From Anastatus disparis (taxonomy: Eukaryota; Arthropoda; Insecta; Hymenoptera; Eupelmidae), in the NCBI GenBank assembly GCA_017163975.1, contig JAFFSR010000291.1, positions 4,717,001-4,781,000 of the forward strand: a stretch of DNA of 64,000 nucleotides, written 5' to 3'. Below are positions 1 through 12,019 of the stretch, one piece after another. Every line of letters begins with the position of its first letter. Position 1 is the stretch's first letter. The position numbers and the translations under genes are program-made. Under the pieces are notes generated by a model. It was given only the letters and a program-made list of their open reading frames with translations, did not search any database and was not told where the DNA came from.

Positions 1-800
1 TTTAATAGGGCTTAACTTCAGGATTTTTATATTAATTTCGATTTTTTATAATATATGAAAGGTTTTGTATCACCAAATTGGATCAGTTCAAGTCAGAAGT
101 AGTAAGTGTATTAACTTATTTAAAATGAAGAATACTGCATTTTCGATGATCTAGATGAGGGTGTCAAAGGTCCATGACTAGAAATTTTCTGTAAGGGAAA
201 TGTTGTGCATACATATAACTACTTTCAAATGAATTTTTGTGAAAATTTAAGTTGGTAGAAAAAAGTTATAAACCCTCAAAAATGGCAAAAATCGCGATTG
301 ATACGAAATGCTTATTTTTTAAATAATTATATCTTGGTTTTCTCTGCACCGATTTTAATTTGACAGGGCTCATTTAAAAGGTTTTGAAAATATCATCAAA
401 ATGAAACCTAGAAAAAGGGTTTTCGTTCATTTGTTCGTTTTAGCAGCGATTTGAAAATGGTCAAATTTTTTCAAATTACTTTTGGTGAAATTTGGTTGCC
501 ATAAATGAAGAATAATATTTAAAGATATCAAAAAATCATAAAATATACTAGACATTATATAAAGAAAAAATTGAAATTGATAAATTAAAATCGGTTAACA
601 GGGAGTCGAGATGTAAGCTCTCAAAAAAGAGCAAAAATAGACAATTTTTTGATATTGAAGAATATTTTATAGTATTCAATGGAATCTTTCAGTTAGTTTC
701 GAAGTATTATTTTGAGTACTCTGCAAATCATTAAATCTTTTTCGGCTATTAAATTTTCCGAATTCACATTAATTACCTAATTTCCTAGATAAATCCTAGA

Positions 801-2053
801 TAAATCAATATTTTTAGACGTGTAATGTCTCATTTTAAAGCTAAAAGAAAGAACTTTAAAATGAGATATCACGAGTTTTATTACAATCAATATTTACAAA
901 ATGCGCGCGGATTGACGTAAATGTTGTAAATGGACTCACCTTATTATTCCTCGTAATAATTACATTTGGAACCTGGAGACAAGTTTAATTAAAATTTTTA
1001 TTGTTTCTATATTGTAACTGATTATTATAATGAATTTATTGTTTTAATAAATAAAAAAATAATTATTAATGATTGCAAAAATTTTAATAGTAATAATAAC
1101 AATATTGTTATCTTGTTTTTTTTTACTTTCCTTTGTTTTTCATGCAAAAAAATTTTTCCATCATTGAATATATTTTTATTTTCTTAATGATAATAAAGAC
1201 AAAATCGCGTTACTCAATTTTGAGGGTATTTTTTTTAAGGCACACCCACCGTTAAGGATATTTTTCCGAACGTGTACGTCAAATGGCAACGTCGCGTATT
1301 TGATCCATGGCGTAAGAATGTTATTTTTCGTGCACAGAGTTTCGCATCTCAGCTACTTCATTACTCAGCTTACGCCGTCGATAATGAAGATTAAAATAAA
1401 TTTTAATTCATATTTATTCTAAACAATTGATTGAATTGTCATCTACATTTTCCGCGGGATATTAACTATAAAAATCTTCATTATCGTAAAGAAGTAAAAA
1501 GTAGCTGAGATGCGAAACTCTGTGCACGAAAAATAACATTCTTACGCCATGGATTGAATATGCGAAGTTACCATTAGACGTACATATCCGGAAAAATATC
1601 TTTAAAGGTGGGTGTACCTTAAAAAGAATACCCTCACAATTGAGTAACGCGATTTTGTCTTTATTATCATTAAAAAAATAAAAATTTATTCAATGATGAA
1701 AAAAATTTTTTGCATGAAAAACAAAGGAAAGTAAAAAAAACAAGATAACAATTGTTATTATTACTATTAAAATTTTTGCAACTATTAATAATAATTTTTT
1801 TATTTATTGAAACAATAAATTTATTATAATAATTAGTTACAATATAGAAACAATAAAAATTTTAATTAAACTTGTCTCCAGGTTCCAAATGTAATTATTA
1901 CGAGGAATAATAAGGTGAGTTCATTTACAACATTTACGTCAATCCGCGCGGATTTTTTAAATATTGATTGTAATAAAACTCGTGATATCTCATTTTAAAG
2001 TTCTTTCTTTTAGCTTTAAAATGAGATATTACACGTCTAAAAATATTGATTTA
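801..2053. repeat. 1.25-kb foldback (long inverted repeat) element
   Basis: The left arm (about 801-1393) reads as the reverse complement of the right arm (about 1466-2053), with scattered mismatches and a short AT-rich loop near 1395-1465. The outermost matching blocks are TAAATCAATATTT at 801 and its complement at 2041-2053. Each arm also carries a small hairpin of its own (TCTCATTTTAAAG and its complement around an AAGAAAG spacer, near 828-866 and 1987-2027). No coding potential is visible. TA at both outer ends would fit a TA target duplication, but this is uncertain. It is probably a non-autonomous DNA transposon of foldback type. Confidence 0.85.
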
Positions 2054-3184
2054 GTGAGCTACAACAATCATTTGCGTTTAAGGTGTCCGTATTACGTACA
2101 GTTGTTTTAACTTAAATACACCCTATTTTGAAAAACTATTTGCACCAATATTAATAATTTTTCAAGGTACCCAGATTTAAAAAAAACATCAAAATCGGTC
2201 TCATATTTACGGAGATACGGTTAATTTTTATGAATTTTATTGGAACGGGATCCTTCGTTAACTTTCCTCGCGCGCAAAGATAAGCATCCCCACCACGACT
2301 CCAACCTTGAAATTATTATTTGTATGTTATTATTATTTTAGTTTGCATAATAAAGAGTCGCATTTTCAAAAATCTCATCATAGATTTTTAAAATATAAGT
2401 CTTTAACTAAAAAATGATGCTTGATTCGTTTCTTAATTGTTATAAACAAAGTAACTGTGATTAAAAAAAAAAATCTTATCTTGGCTCCTATTGGCCTTAA
2501 AGAGTTCTTTTTTTTTAAATTTTCGTTTCGAACACAGCTATAAGAATATTCAAATAGCAAATTCGTAAAAGTTATAAATAAAGCCCCAGCTTCATTTATT
2601 TATAAAAAAAACACCCTCTTTTTTAAAGTGTTATAAAAAATATTGCAATTTAATTTTCTCATTTGCTTATAACAAAATATGAAAATTTGAACCTTCATGA
2701 AGAGTTTAAACCCTTATACAACTTAATATGTACAGCCAAAAAAAAAATGATAGCAATAAACATTATGCGTGTTGGGATAAATAATAGGGAACATCTCAGC
2801 AACAAATTAACCAATTTGCTGTTGCAACCTCTCTTTCTGTTTGTATTCATGAAGGCTTCCTTTTCAAAGCTTAAAAATATTTAAAAAATTATTTTTGCAA
2901 TAAATAATTGATATTCAAGAAATGGTCATTTTTTATGGTTTTTTTGGCTTTTTTGCAATAACTAATTGATGAAAATAATCGCGGCAGTACTCAAATTGTA
3001 GGTTTTTTTATTCTCTAATATTTTTATTTATTACTTTTTTTGCTGAAATGCGTAGGTTACTTTAGAGAATTAAAAAAGCTGTTTTGGCCAACTTTGCAGT
3101 CTCCTGGAGCATTTTCTATCGTTTTTTTTGGTTACATTTTATATAGGGTATGTTTTTTCATCGCCCTTAACAACTCTATATAGG
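2054..3184. other. AT-rich intergenic stretch without recognisable genes
   Basis: Only short chance reading frames on both strands, rich in homopolymer A/T runs. No family motif, RNA gene or clear repeat was recognised. Confidence 0.5.
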
Positions 3185-4640
3185 TTTCAGTAAGCCCCTA
3201 ATTAATGTCTAAAATAGCCTTTTTTGCTCTATTGATTGGACTATAGGAGGTGTAACGGTTTTATCATATAAAATAGCACGTACGAACCCTAATGAGCCGT
3301 TCACCAATCCTCGTGTCGTCCACGTATTGTGACAAAGCATTACTCTTCAACCTATGGCCAAATACAGCGTTTTTGATCAATCAAAAAATTCGTCGTGATG
3401 ATCAGGTAAATCAGGACTGTCCACTGCATCGATGGTCACTATCGGTTGTTGAAGATTGCGTAGACAATTTTCATTCTTCATCCTGATCATTTCATTGGTT
3501 GGTAATAAATGTATGACGTTTTTGAATTGAATGTAATCTTTTTGATTTAAAATACTTTCCCTTCTTGTTGATAATAAATGATAGTCTTCGGCCGATATAT
3601 TTCCGTTTGCTAGTCGATCTAATAACGCAGAAAAAGTATAATCCGTATTTCGGCGATGATAAATCGTTAATTCAATATATAAATGAAACGAATTAAATAC
3701 GATCATGCGATTTGTGGTCATTGAATCCTTGTACGAGGCATTGAATAAAGTGATATCTTTTACTGTTGGCAATCGTTTAATCGCCAAATATTAATACACA
3801 TAAACCACTGAACGGTTCATTGATCAACGGGAATTTATCCCAACCTCTATTTTCGATTTGATGGAGCATTCTCGTACCAATCATCGATATTTTATCTACA
3901 ATAATAAATTTCAAATTCTTATTTTTCAATTGAAAAGTGCGCAACGCCTCACCCTTCAAAAATTTGAATTTATTGACGAATATTGGCAATCTAAAATGCG
4001 AATGTAGAGTGAAAACATTCACATTCAAAGCTGTTGCCGTAACGATACTGAAAAAACTCTTAGGAAAACAACTGACTCAAAAGCAGTACCGACGCGCCAC
4101 TCAGTGTTTAGACAAACTGCTAGACACTTTTGGGGGAAGTTACTTACTATAGCAATATTAAAACTTTTTTAGAAGGCGTGCTGCTCGACAGTGATTTTGA
4201 GCGAGCGGCTTTACCTGTTTGGGCAAGATTATTGCCAAAAACAGGTAAACACGTTGCTTAAAACCAAGCTTGGAAATAATTTATTTTTTGAGAGAGCAAT
4301 CCACCATAGTTTTTTCAGTGAACGATAGCGTCGAGACCAAGATTGTTCGTTACTTCTTGGACAATTCGTTGGATTAATGTACTCTTTCCCAAACCAACTT
4401 TTCCTTGAATTATCACTCTTTTAATATCATCATTCGAATTGATTTAGCCTATAATTTTATTATTTATATGAAATATTCATTCCATACTTTATTTTGTTCA
4501 ATTGACAAGGAAACTGTTTCGATTTTATTCAATTTCGAAACTGAGGTACAATTTTGTTCATCTTTATAATCAATTAAAAATGTTTCGATTTCATCGTCTG
4601 GTGGAGAATTGGTATATAATTTGTTTGTCAATCATGAGTA
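3185..4640 (-). pseudogene. PIF1/Helitron-type DNA helicase remnant
   Basis: Read on the minus strand from 4640 down, fragments in different frames line up in the order of a PIF1-family helicase. There is a leader with SLSIEQNKVWNEYF, a Walker A motif GKVGLGKST (about 4370-4400), ALNVNVFTLHSHFRLP (3980-4040), a Walker B-like IIVDKISMIG (about 3890; K replaces the usual E), VLIFGD followed by RLPTVKD across a frameshift (about 3780), ELTIYHRR, and a C-terminal RGLVNGSLGFVRAILYD near 3240-3290 after a further frameshift. Such helicases unwind DNA and, fused to Rep domains, drive Helitron transposition; no Rep domain is visible here. Several frameshifts, an altered Walker B residue and a 273-bp insertion show it is dead. 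It could be a Helitron relic or a retained helicase fragment; Helitron is favoured because a second fragment lies at 12-13.7 kb. Confidence 0.75.
4048..4320. mobile_element. 273-bp TIR element inserted in the helicase remnant
   Basis: The segment begins CTGAAAAAACT and ends with the complement AGTTTTTTCAG plus TG. It is flanked by the direct repeat AACGATA (4041-4047 and 4321-4327). Ignoring the segment and one flank makes the helicase reading continuous (LGLDAIV into TATALNV), so this is a clean insertion with a 7-8 bp target duplication, as in hAT or P superfamilies. The interior is less AT-rich than its surroundings and holds coding-like plus-strand pieces in two frames (LGKQLTQKQYRRATQCLDKL, then LLDSDFERAALPVWARLLP). 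I do not recognise their family. Confidence 0.65.
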
Positions 4641-7600
4641 ACATCTATCAAACGTTGTCCTAATTGTTCATCGAATTTTCCATTACGTAATGAAATAATG
4701 TCCAAAATATATTAATCCTTTTTCTCATATATTTAGTATGATATTCATAATTAATTATGTTAAATTTTTGATTAATAAAAATACGTAATGTCGTAAATAA
4801 ACACTTTTACCATTCGTTAATTTTTTAAATAAAAATAATCTTAATTTTAAACAGAAAATTTGCATTTTATAATTGATAATCAATAACTTCGAGATAGACC
4901 GATAGTTTATCAACTAGTCAATCGCTTGTAATCATTATTTACACATGATGATGCTTAATCATGTATGTTTTTATATATGTTTTTTTGTATTGTTTATGAT
5001 GACAACTCATCGCTTAGCATTGGCAACGATAGTTGCTTCTAGTTCAAATAGTTATTGAAATTTAAATAATTACATTTTCAGTCAATTACGATTAAACTAA
5101 ATAGGTTTTCACTCATCTGTGAAAAAAATATTGTTTTAACTATTTTAAAAATTTCTTTTAATATTATTAAAATCATTCGATAATTTTAAAATAAAATATT
5201 AACTAGGATTACTTTTTTAATCAATTTGTAAAACGAATCATATCTCACGTTAGAGTCGGTGCCAAAAACATTTAGGTAAAACCTGTAAATATACAACGTA
5301 AATTAATTGTTTGCGTAATTATATCTACAATTTTAAATGAGGAATTGGTTTAAAGCTTTATTAACATAAATCATTCTCATTCATTTGCATATGCATAATA
5401 ATGATATTTCATTAAGCGAAAGCATTCATCATAGTATTAATAAAAATTTATATTACATACTGAAGGTGTTTGCCTGAAAAGAATTGTGTATTTGAAGAAT
5501 TAAATCAATAAATCGGATACTGTGTGTGCATGTGCGCGCACGTATGTGTTTATTTTCAGTATTCAAATTCTAGGAAAGAATTCATACATTTATAAAACTT
5601 TGTATTCGTTTTTACATATTATAAATTTAATAAAATACTAAATTTATCTTGAAATTTTTATATAATAGTTCGAATAATTTAATCAGTTAATAATTTTATT
5701 TCTTATTAGATACCAATAATTTAATCTAAATTAATTTAATTATGGACAGTAGCATATAGTTAAAGATTTCTAATTACATTCATTATAATATCCAAGTGAA
5801 GATGAAAAGATTAGGAAAAAACTTAAGAATATGAAATAAAATTATTAAACAACTAGAGATTCAAAATAACGTGAATTTATCTATCAATCAAACTTTTGAA
5901 AATTATCATGCACCCTTGTGCTGATCATATACATTTTTGTATGTCTATGAACATAAAGTAAAGGAAAGCGCCAGGTTCAATTCATTCTTCTCTCTTACAA
6001 GCACATGCACATCCGTATATAATTCTCTTTACTCTACATATTTTTTCTCTTGCTTTCGTTTTGTTCGCGGAATTTTCTTCCTTTTATATATCTGTATATA
6101 CGTATGTTTGTACGTACGTATGTATGTATGTATGTATATATGTATATGTACTGCCGTTATTGATTTAGCCACCACTCAGTAAAGAGAAAGAAACTGATAA
6201 AGATAAGAAGTACAGATAGAAAGTTTGTGTGTTGAAAAGCATTCACTATTGCCCTAGCTAGTATTACACGCGGCAGGCATACAGACTACTGCATAAACCA
6301 AAAGGAGAGAGAGAAAACTCCCTCGTTATAAGCGTATAACACAACCTGGGTGTGGTGCATATCACACGAAAACACGCACATATTACTTTGTCTTATGTAC
6401 TTTCGTTATTTTTTTATTCTAATAAAACTAAAAAATTTAATTTATCAAACAAATGAAAATTGTTCTTTTCACTAATGAACCTTATAAAACTCACTAATTA
6501 TTCTCTTTTGGATGTTAAATAAATTATCGTATTAAATATTTCAAAATATAGCATATACAAATTTAATACAGAAAAAAAGTAATCGATTTTATAGAAACAC
6601 AGGACGGCACACATCTGGTAGAATCAAAATAAAAAAACTTTGAAAACTTTTATTACAAATGCTCTAAATTTTTGGAACCAGAATAAAAATTATAAGAAGA
6701 GAATACGTGAGAAAAGGGGATGAGAAAAATAAAAAAAATTTAAGTATAAGATGAACATTGGAAGATCACCTGCTTCAACAGAACGATACACTTTCAAGAA
6801 CTGGGTTCTATTTAAGTCTTAGATTTAGCTTTAGTTTCGCCTTCTTTTGTGAACTTATTGACTTTCTGTACCAAAAAAGCTGTCAAATCTTAACTTACTT
6901 TTAATAAAAAACTACAGCAATATTAAAGATGAAGAAACTTGAATTAAAATATTTAAAAACTTTAAAAATTAAGTTTTTTTTAAATATTTATTTAAAATTC
7001 ACTATTTTTACAATTATGAAGTACAGAGATGTGATGATTTTTAAGCTTTTGTTTTCTTGCATAAACAGTGAAAAAACCATATGATTGCATTAAACAAGAG
7101 TATTTATTTAGAAAAACCTTCCATTTATGATATTTAAATACGAACATATTCACACTTAGACGCGTACACACACAAACTTTGTACACAGTAACTGAGCCAC
7201 TGACCTCCTCAATTTCCTTTTGACAGCTGAACAATACTTCTCGACTTTATCACAGTATAGATATTTTGGTTTTTAAAATGCGTTCTTTTTTTATCTCACT
7301 CGGATGCTGATTTTTTTTATTTTACAAGTTATTACCAAGTGTTCGCGTTTATAGATACCACGAACACAAAAAATTATTCCTTATGTGTAAAAAGTGAAAA
7401 AAAGAAAAAATGCTTACGACCGCGCTTGTTAAAATATGCACGCGCACAAAATCGTACGACCGGGTTATCTGTATATTTTTCTTGTAAGGTTCAGTCTCTT
7501 CTCACCTGGTCAGAGAGTAGAAACTGACTAAGACCCCGTTTACTTTAGCTAAAGTAAGTTTCGTATTTGACGTTGCAATTAACGACGCGCACGCGTCGGA

Positions 7601-8439
7601 AGCACGAACTTGAAGGGGGTGTATATGGACGTGTGAGCGCTTGCGCTATCAATTTGTGCCATGCTTCTTTTGTACATGAACATTTCTTTTTCTAACTTAT
7701 ATTATTATTTTAATTTACTTTTTAATTTGTATTTGCACATAAATAAGAAAGAAATGAAGTGAGATATTCAATTATTTGAAAAGTCACTGAGAAAAACAGG
7801 GAGCTCGCAAACAAAAATATACAATTGCATATATTTATGTAACAAATGGAAGATTAAGAGGAGAAACAAAGGACGTGATTGACACCAATTTCTGTATTAC
7901 ACATTCTTAAACTCTAAAAATTTTTTTTTTAAATTTGAAAAAAATGTCAGAGGTAAAACAGAAAATGAATGTAAACATACACGGAGAGAAATTATAAAGG
8001 TAAATTTACTATATTTCATTTAAACTGTAAGATATTCTTTATTTTATGCAAACATTATTAAAAATTGCTATATATATATAGACAAAATTAAACATAAGAA
8101 AATTTATTATATGGTGCTGAAAAGTTTGCTATGTATGTAACACCTTTTACCATATATATATAGTAATGTTTACAAATCAAGTTGACCCTACAGTTGCAAT
8201 AGAATATACTTATTTTACCTTCGAAATTTCTGTCCGTGTATAAGAAATTCAGAGAATGTATTTAATTTCTAAAAGAATTTTTGTAGTTTTTTTACATAAA
8301 AAAATTTTTTAAAACTTTTTTAATAGAGTACAAAAATCTATTATTACAAAATAATTTCTTTTTGCGTTTTATGAAGTAAGCAATTAAGAGGAGGTCGGAA
8401 TCATTTGCCGCTTAGTAGCGCTGCAGGTGAAAGAAGAAT
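4641..8439. other. Long AT-rich stretch with microsatellites, no recognised gene
   Basis: The stretch holds only short unconvincing reading frames. There is a (TATG/TACG)n-rich microsatellite at about 6098-6152. A more GC-rich patch at 7410-7660 has many CG dinucleotides and might be a promoter-like or unmethylated region, but nothing downstream supports a gene. A TATATA-cored inverted pair (about 8070-8085 and 8150-8163) could be a short hairpin. No tRNA, rRNA or transposon protein was recognised. Confidence 0.4.
6098..6152. repeat. TATG/TACG-type tetranucleotide microsatellite
   Basis: Runs of TACG, TATG and TATA tetranucleotides follow each other in an interrupted array. A small reading frame overlapping it is composed of this repeat and is not a gene. 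Confidence 0.8.
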
Positions 8440-10155
8440 ATAAAATATATTTTATACACGGATTTACAATTTATTAAGACAATAATATACTTCTAATGTT
8501 GTCAATAACTCTTGCCATGTATATGTAGAATAATTATCGATGCTAATCTTGTTTAAAAAGTCTAAAATATTTTTGTAAAGCGAAAAATGCTGCACGTAAT
8601 AGAGCCGATGTAAACATCTGTATTATTCTTTAGTGCGACAGAGAAAGTAATACTAAAGAATGATAAATATATATGTTCACGCTGGCTCTATCTCGCGCTA
8701 TATTTTTCGCTTTATAGGCCAGTCAATAGACCCAAAAAAGTCTTATTTTGCCAAAATTAGTAATTGGTGACGACCTTTGGATCGTTTAAAAGATAGTTCG
8801 TAGATGTTTACTTATGTGTTTTGGACTAGCAACTATGATTTATTAATTGGTTATTAACAAATTAGTGCAAAAAAACGCGTTTTTTTTTGTTTTTTGCTAA
8901 AAAAACGAAAACTATTCGATGAATTATTATGGTGTCGGTAAGAAAGTTGTAGAGAATTTAATTGTCAATAAAACGAGAGGTTAAACGATCTGATCGCTTC
9001 ATTAGAACCAAAGAAAATTCGGAAAAACCGGAAAATTTTTCTTTTTTTTTCAAAAATTTATAACACTGTTGTTTATAAATATTAAGAGCGGAAATTTGGC
9101 ACAGTAGTAGATAATTATATCTACTTCTAACATGCCAAAGGCAGATACTATCGAGTAATTAATTTCTGTGCAATTGCAATTTTAATTTTTTTTTTTGGCA
9201 TTATTCCCTTTTTTATATAACCGATTAAGAACGTCGTACATACATTTTAAAAGGGTTTTGAAAACTAGAAACAATATACTATTAAACGTGCGTATGCACT
9301 CATATTAAAGTGTTTTTATTATTTATGTATTAATCGCCAAAAACAAGCTAGTTAAAAAATTGAACGTTTCACGCTGCATGCCGGTATATCTATATATATC
9401 GTTTCTCCTCCATCCCCACTTTTTGCTATGTATCGCGCGCTCAACAATACAAGTTTAATAGTATATTGTTTCTAGTTTTCAAAACCCTTTTAAAAATGTA
9501 TGTATGACGTTCTCAATCGGTTTTATAGTGAATAATACTGAAAAAAAAATTAAAATTGTAATTGCGCAGAAACTAATTATCCGATAGTATCTGCCTTTGG
9601 CATGTTAAAAGTAGATATAATTATCTACTTCTGTGCCAAATTTTAGCTCTCAATATTTATAAACAACAGAGTTATAAATTTTTGAAAAAAAAGAAAAATT
9701 TTCCGATTTTTCCGAATTTTCTTCGGTTTTAATGAAGCAATCGGATCGTTTAACCTTTCGTTTGATTGATAATTCAATTCTCTACAACTTTCATACCGAC
9801 ACCATAATAGTTCGTCAAATAGTTTTCGTTTTATCAAAAAAAAACAAAAAAAACGCGTTTTTTTGCACTAATTTGTTAATAAATAATTAATAAATCATAT
9901 TTGCCAGTCTAAAACACATAAGTAAACATCTACGGACTATCTTTCAAATGATTGCACAGGTCGTTTCCAGTTACTAATTTTGGCAGAACAAAACCTCATT
10001 TTGACTGGCCTATTACAACAATATTTAAGACTTTTCAAACAAGATTAGCATCAATAATTATTCTACATATATATGGCTAGAGTTACTGACAACATTAGAG
10101 GTATATTATTGTTTCAGTAAATTGTCAATCGCTGTGTAAAAATTATTTTACATTT
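8440..10155. repeat. 1.7-kb foldback element with 160-bp loop
   Basis: The left arm (8440-9288) and right arm (9452-10155) are imperfect reverse complements, joined by a loop at about 9289-9451. Landmarks include AGTAAACATCTAC/GTAGATGTTTACT, AAAAACGCGTTTTT in both arms, and AGAAACAATATACTATTAAA against its complement. The left arm is longer because it carries a nested 139-bp element (8576-8714). No coding sequence is conserved; a 64-codon frame in the right arm is a shadow of the repeat. Probably a non-autonomous DNA transposon. Confidence 0.85.
8576..8714. mobile_element. 139-bp MITE nested in the foldback's left arm
   Basis: It starts TAAAGCGAAAAAT and ends with the exact reverse complement ATTTTTCGCTTTA. 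The interior is also roughly palindromic (TTCTTTAGT near 8626 against ACTAAAGAA near 8652). The matching place in the right arm (about 10008-10020) lacks it, which gives the empty site and shows it inserted after the arms were formed. Ends and flanks fit a TA target duplication. Confidence 0.8.
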
Positions 10156-10290
10156 TTATCTCACTCCAATAGAGTGAAAAATCACTCTAGTAGATTTAGA
10201 CAGAGCTTTCTCATACAGTTCATTGAGTTAAAGTAATTTGATTTTTTTTTAATGTGATTTCAATATGAAAAACATAATTTCCTATTCAAG

Positions 10291-10900
10291 AAAAGTTAGT
10301 GAGTGTGAGAGAGAGATTAGAGAATAAGAAGAGAGAGTCAGGGACAGATAAAAATAGGGTAAAAATGAGGATCAATCTAAAATAGAAGGACAGGGAGGAA
10401 GTGAGAAAGTAAGAAAAGGGTTAGTGAAAGCGTTTAATCAGAAATCAAAAAAAGTGATCAAAGAACTACACTGAGAAAATTATATTTTATAGCTTATTTT
10501 ATAAAGTCCGTAGCAGATAACTTGTATACGAATTTAGAGCAAATCTATCGAGTAGTTTACGTAAAATGGAAAAAAAATAAAAACTAAAATTTTTTTTCAA
10601 AATTTAAAAAATTAGTGAATGTGAGAGAGTGATTGAAAAATAGGAAGAGAGAGAGACAGGGGTGGATGAAAGTAGAGTAAAAATAAGATAAAAGGACAGA
10701 TAGGAAGTGAGGAAGTAAGAAAAGAGTTAGTGGATGCGTTAAATCAGAGTTAAAAAAAATTAATCAAAGAGCTACTCGAAGAAAATTATTTTTCAAAAGC
10801 TTTTTTTATAAAAGACAGTAGCAAATAACTTGTGAAGAAATTTTAGAACAAATCTATCGAGTAGCTTACGTAAAATGGAAAAAAAACTGAAAATGAAAAC
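10291..10900. repeat. Two diverged tandem copies of a ~315-bp unit
   Basis: Copy one (about 10291-10606) and copy two (about 10607-10900) share, in the same order, TTAGTGA-TGTGAGAGAG, GGACAG-TAGGAAGTGAG, TTAATCA-AGA, CAAATCTATCGAGTAG and TTACGTAAAATGGAAAAAAA. Further short echoes (a TACACTAA-AAA block at 10935 and 11040) suggest older decayed copies downstream. Purine-rich on the plus strand; no coding potential seen. Confidence 0.7.
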
Positions 10901-11219
10901 TTTTTTTTTAATATTGAAAATTTTCTAAAATTAAAACTACACTAACAAAATCGGTTTTTAAAAGTCATCTTTCTTTTGGCAAAAGATAAAAATATAAAAA
11001 TCAAATTTTTTTATCAATTTTTCAAATGGTTCTACTATTTAAGCTACACTAAGAAAGCAATTTTCAATAGCTTCTGGCCTACTTTATAAATATTTCCACT
11101 TTTTCTTAATTTATATTATTATTATTATTAATTTTCAATAAATAATGAATATTAATGAAAAAAAAAATTTCTAATGAAATATTTTTAAATCATAAATTTT
11201 TTAGTAAAATTTTTCAATA

Positions 11220-11860
11220 GTATTATTTGATATATTTGAATATATACTTAAGATTTTGAAGATTTAGAGGATTATTTTGTTATGATTCCTGTTTGATATC
11301 TTTTTTCTTAATCTTTTAAATTGTGTTATTTGATTTTAATATGATTTTAATTTTATGACTGATAGATATTTAAGACTGTATTTATTGTAATTTATGTTTT
11401 TATGCTTCCTGCGTGTATTTAGAGTAGTCTGTGATATCGCTTTTATATAGTGACTTACTGATACAGTATTATATATTAATTTTAATATTTGACTGTGATA
11501 TCTTACCATATTATGTGCAATACTTTATACAGAATTATTATTTATTGCTTGTAATGTAATCTGATGTATTACACGCCTTTTTGTACTCTTTTACGAAATA
11601 AATTAATATCTATCTATCTATCTATCTTACATTTTATAAATATATCAAAATTTTTCGATTATTAATTATCAATAGTTTTATATAATGTTTAATATTTTAT
11701 GTAAATATTACATTAAATATTTAAAAAAATAATTTTTAATTATTTTATTATATTAATTCAACATAATGTTTGATATATCTAAATGTATATTTAAGATATT
11801 TAAGATTTAACGGATTGTTTTGTTATAATTCCTGTTTGATATCTTTTTACTTAATTTTAC
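11220..11860. repeat. Direct repeat of ~90 bp flanking a LINE fragment
   Basis: A segment with TTTAAGAT...GATTTA...GGATT-TTTTGTTAT and CCTGTTTGATATCTTTTT occurs at about 11222-11310 and again at 11768-11850. The second copy continues directly into TACATTTTAGAAATATATCAAAA. In the first copy that continuation (TACATTTTATAAATATATCAAAA) lies beyond the LINE fragment, so the LINE inserted into copy one. Confidence 0.65.
11311..11625 (+). mobile_element. 5'-truncated LINE 3' end with (ATCT)n tail
   Basis: It matches the 3' untranslated end of the LINE at 36.3-36.8 kb. Shared features are GACTGATAGATATT, a GTGATATC...CTT-TTATAT stretch, GTGCAATA, TTGTATTACA-like text, TTTTTGTACTTTTACAAA-like text, and a terminal tract of ATCT repeats. 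Only about 315 bp of non-coding sequence is present, the usual outcome of incomplete target-primed reverse transcription. A short CTTA duplication at both edges is possible. Confidence 0.75.
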
Positions 11861-12019
11861 ATTTTAGAAATATATCAAAATTTTTTTCATAAAATTTAAT
11901 CTTAATAAAATATTAAACATTTCATAAAAATATTAAATTTATAATTTAAATAATTAATAAATTTAAAAAAATATATCATTATTTTTTTTTAAATGTGTGC
12001 AATTTTCAATAAATATCTT

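Noticed and set aside
2378..2884. Two 60-73 codon frames
   Set aside because: Low-complexity A/T-rich composition without motifs; expected by chance.
5937..6182. 81-codon frame rich in Tyr and Cys
   Set aside because: Half of it is the TATG/TACG microsatellite; no family resemblance.
7339..7660. Host gene start in a CG-richer patch
   Set aside because: No open coding sequence, splice pattern or protein motif follows it.
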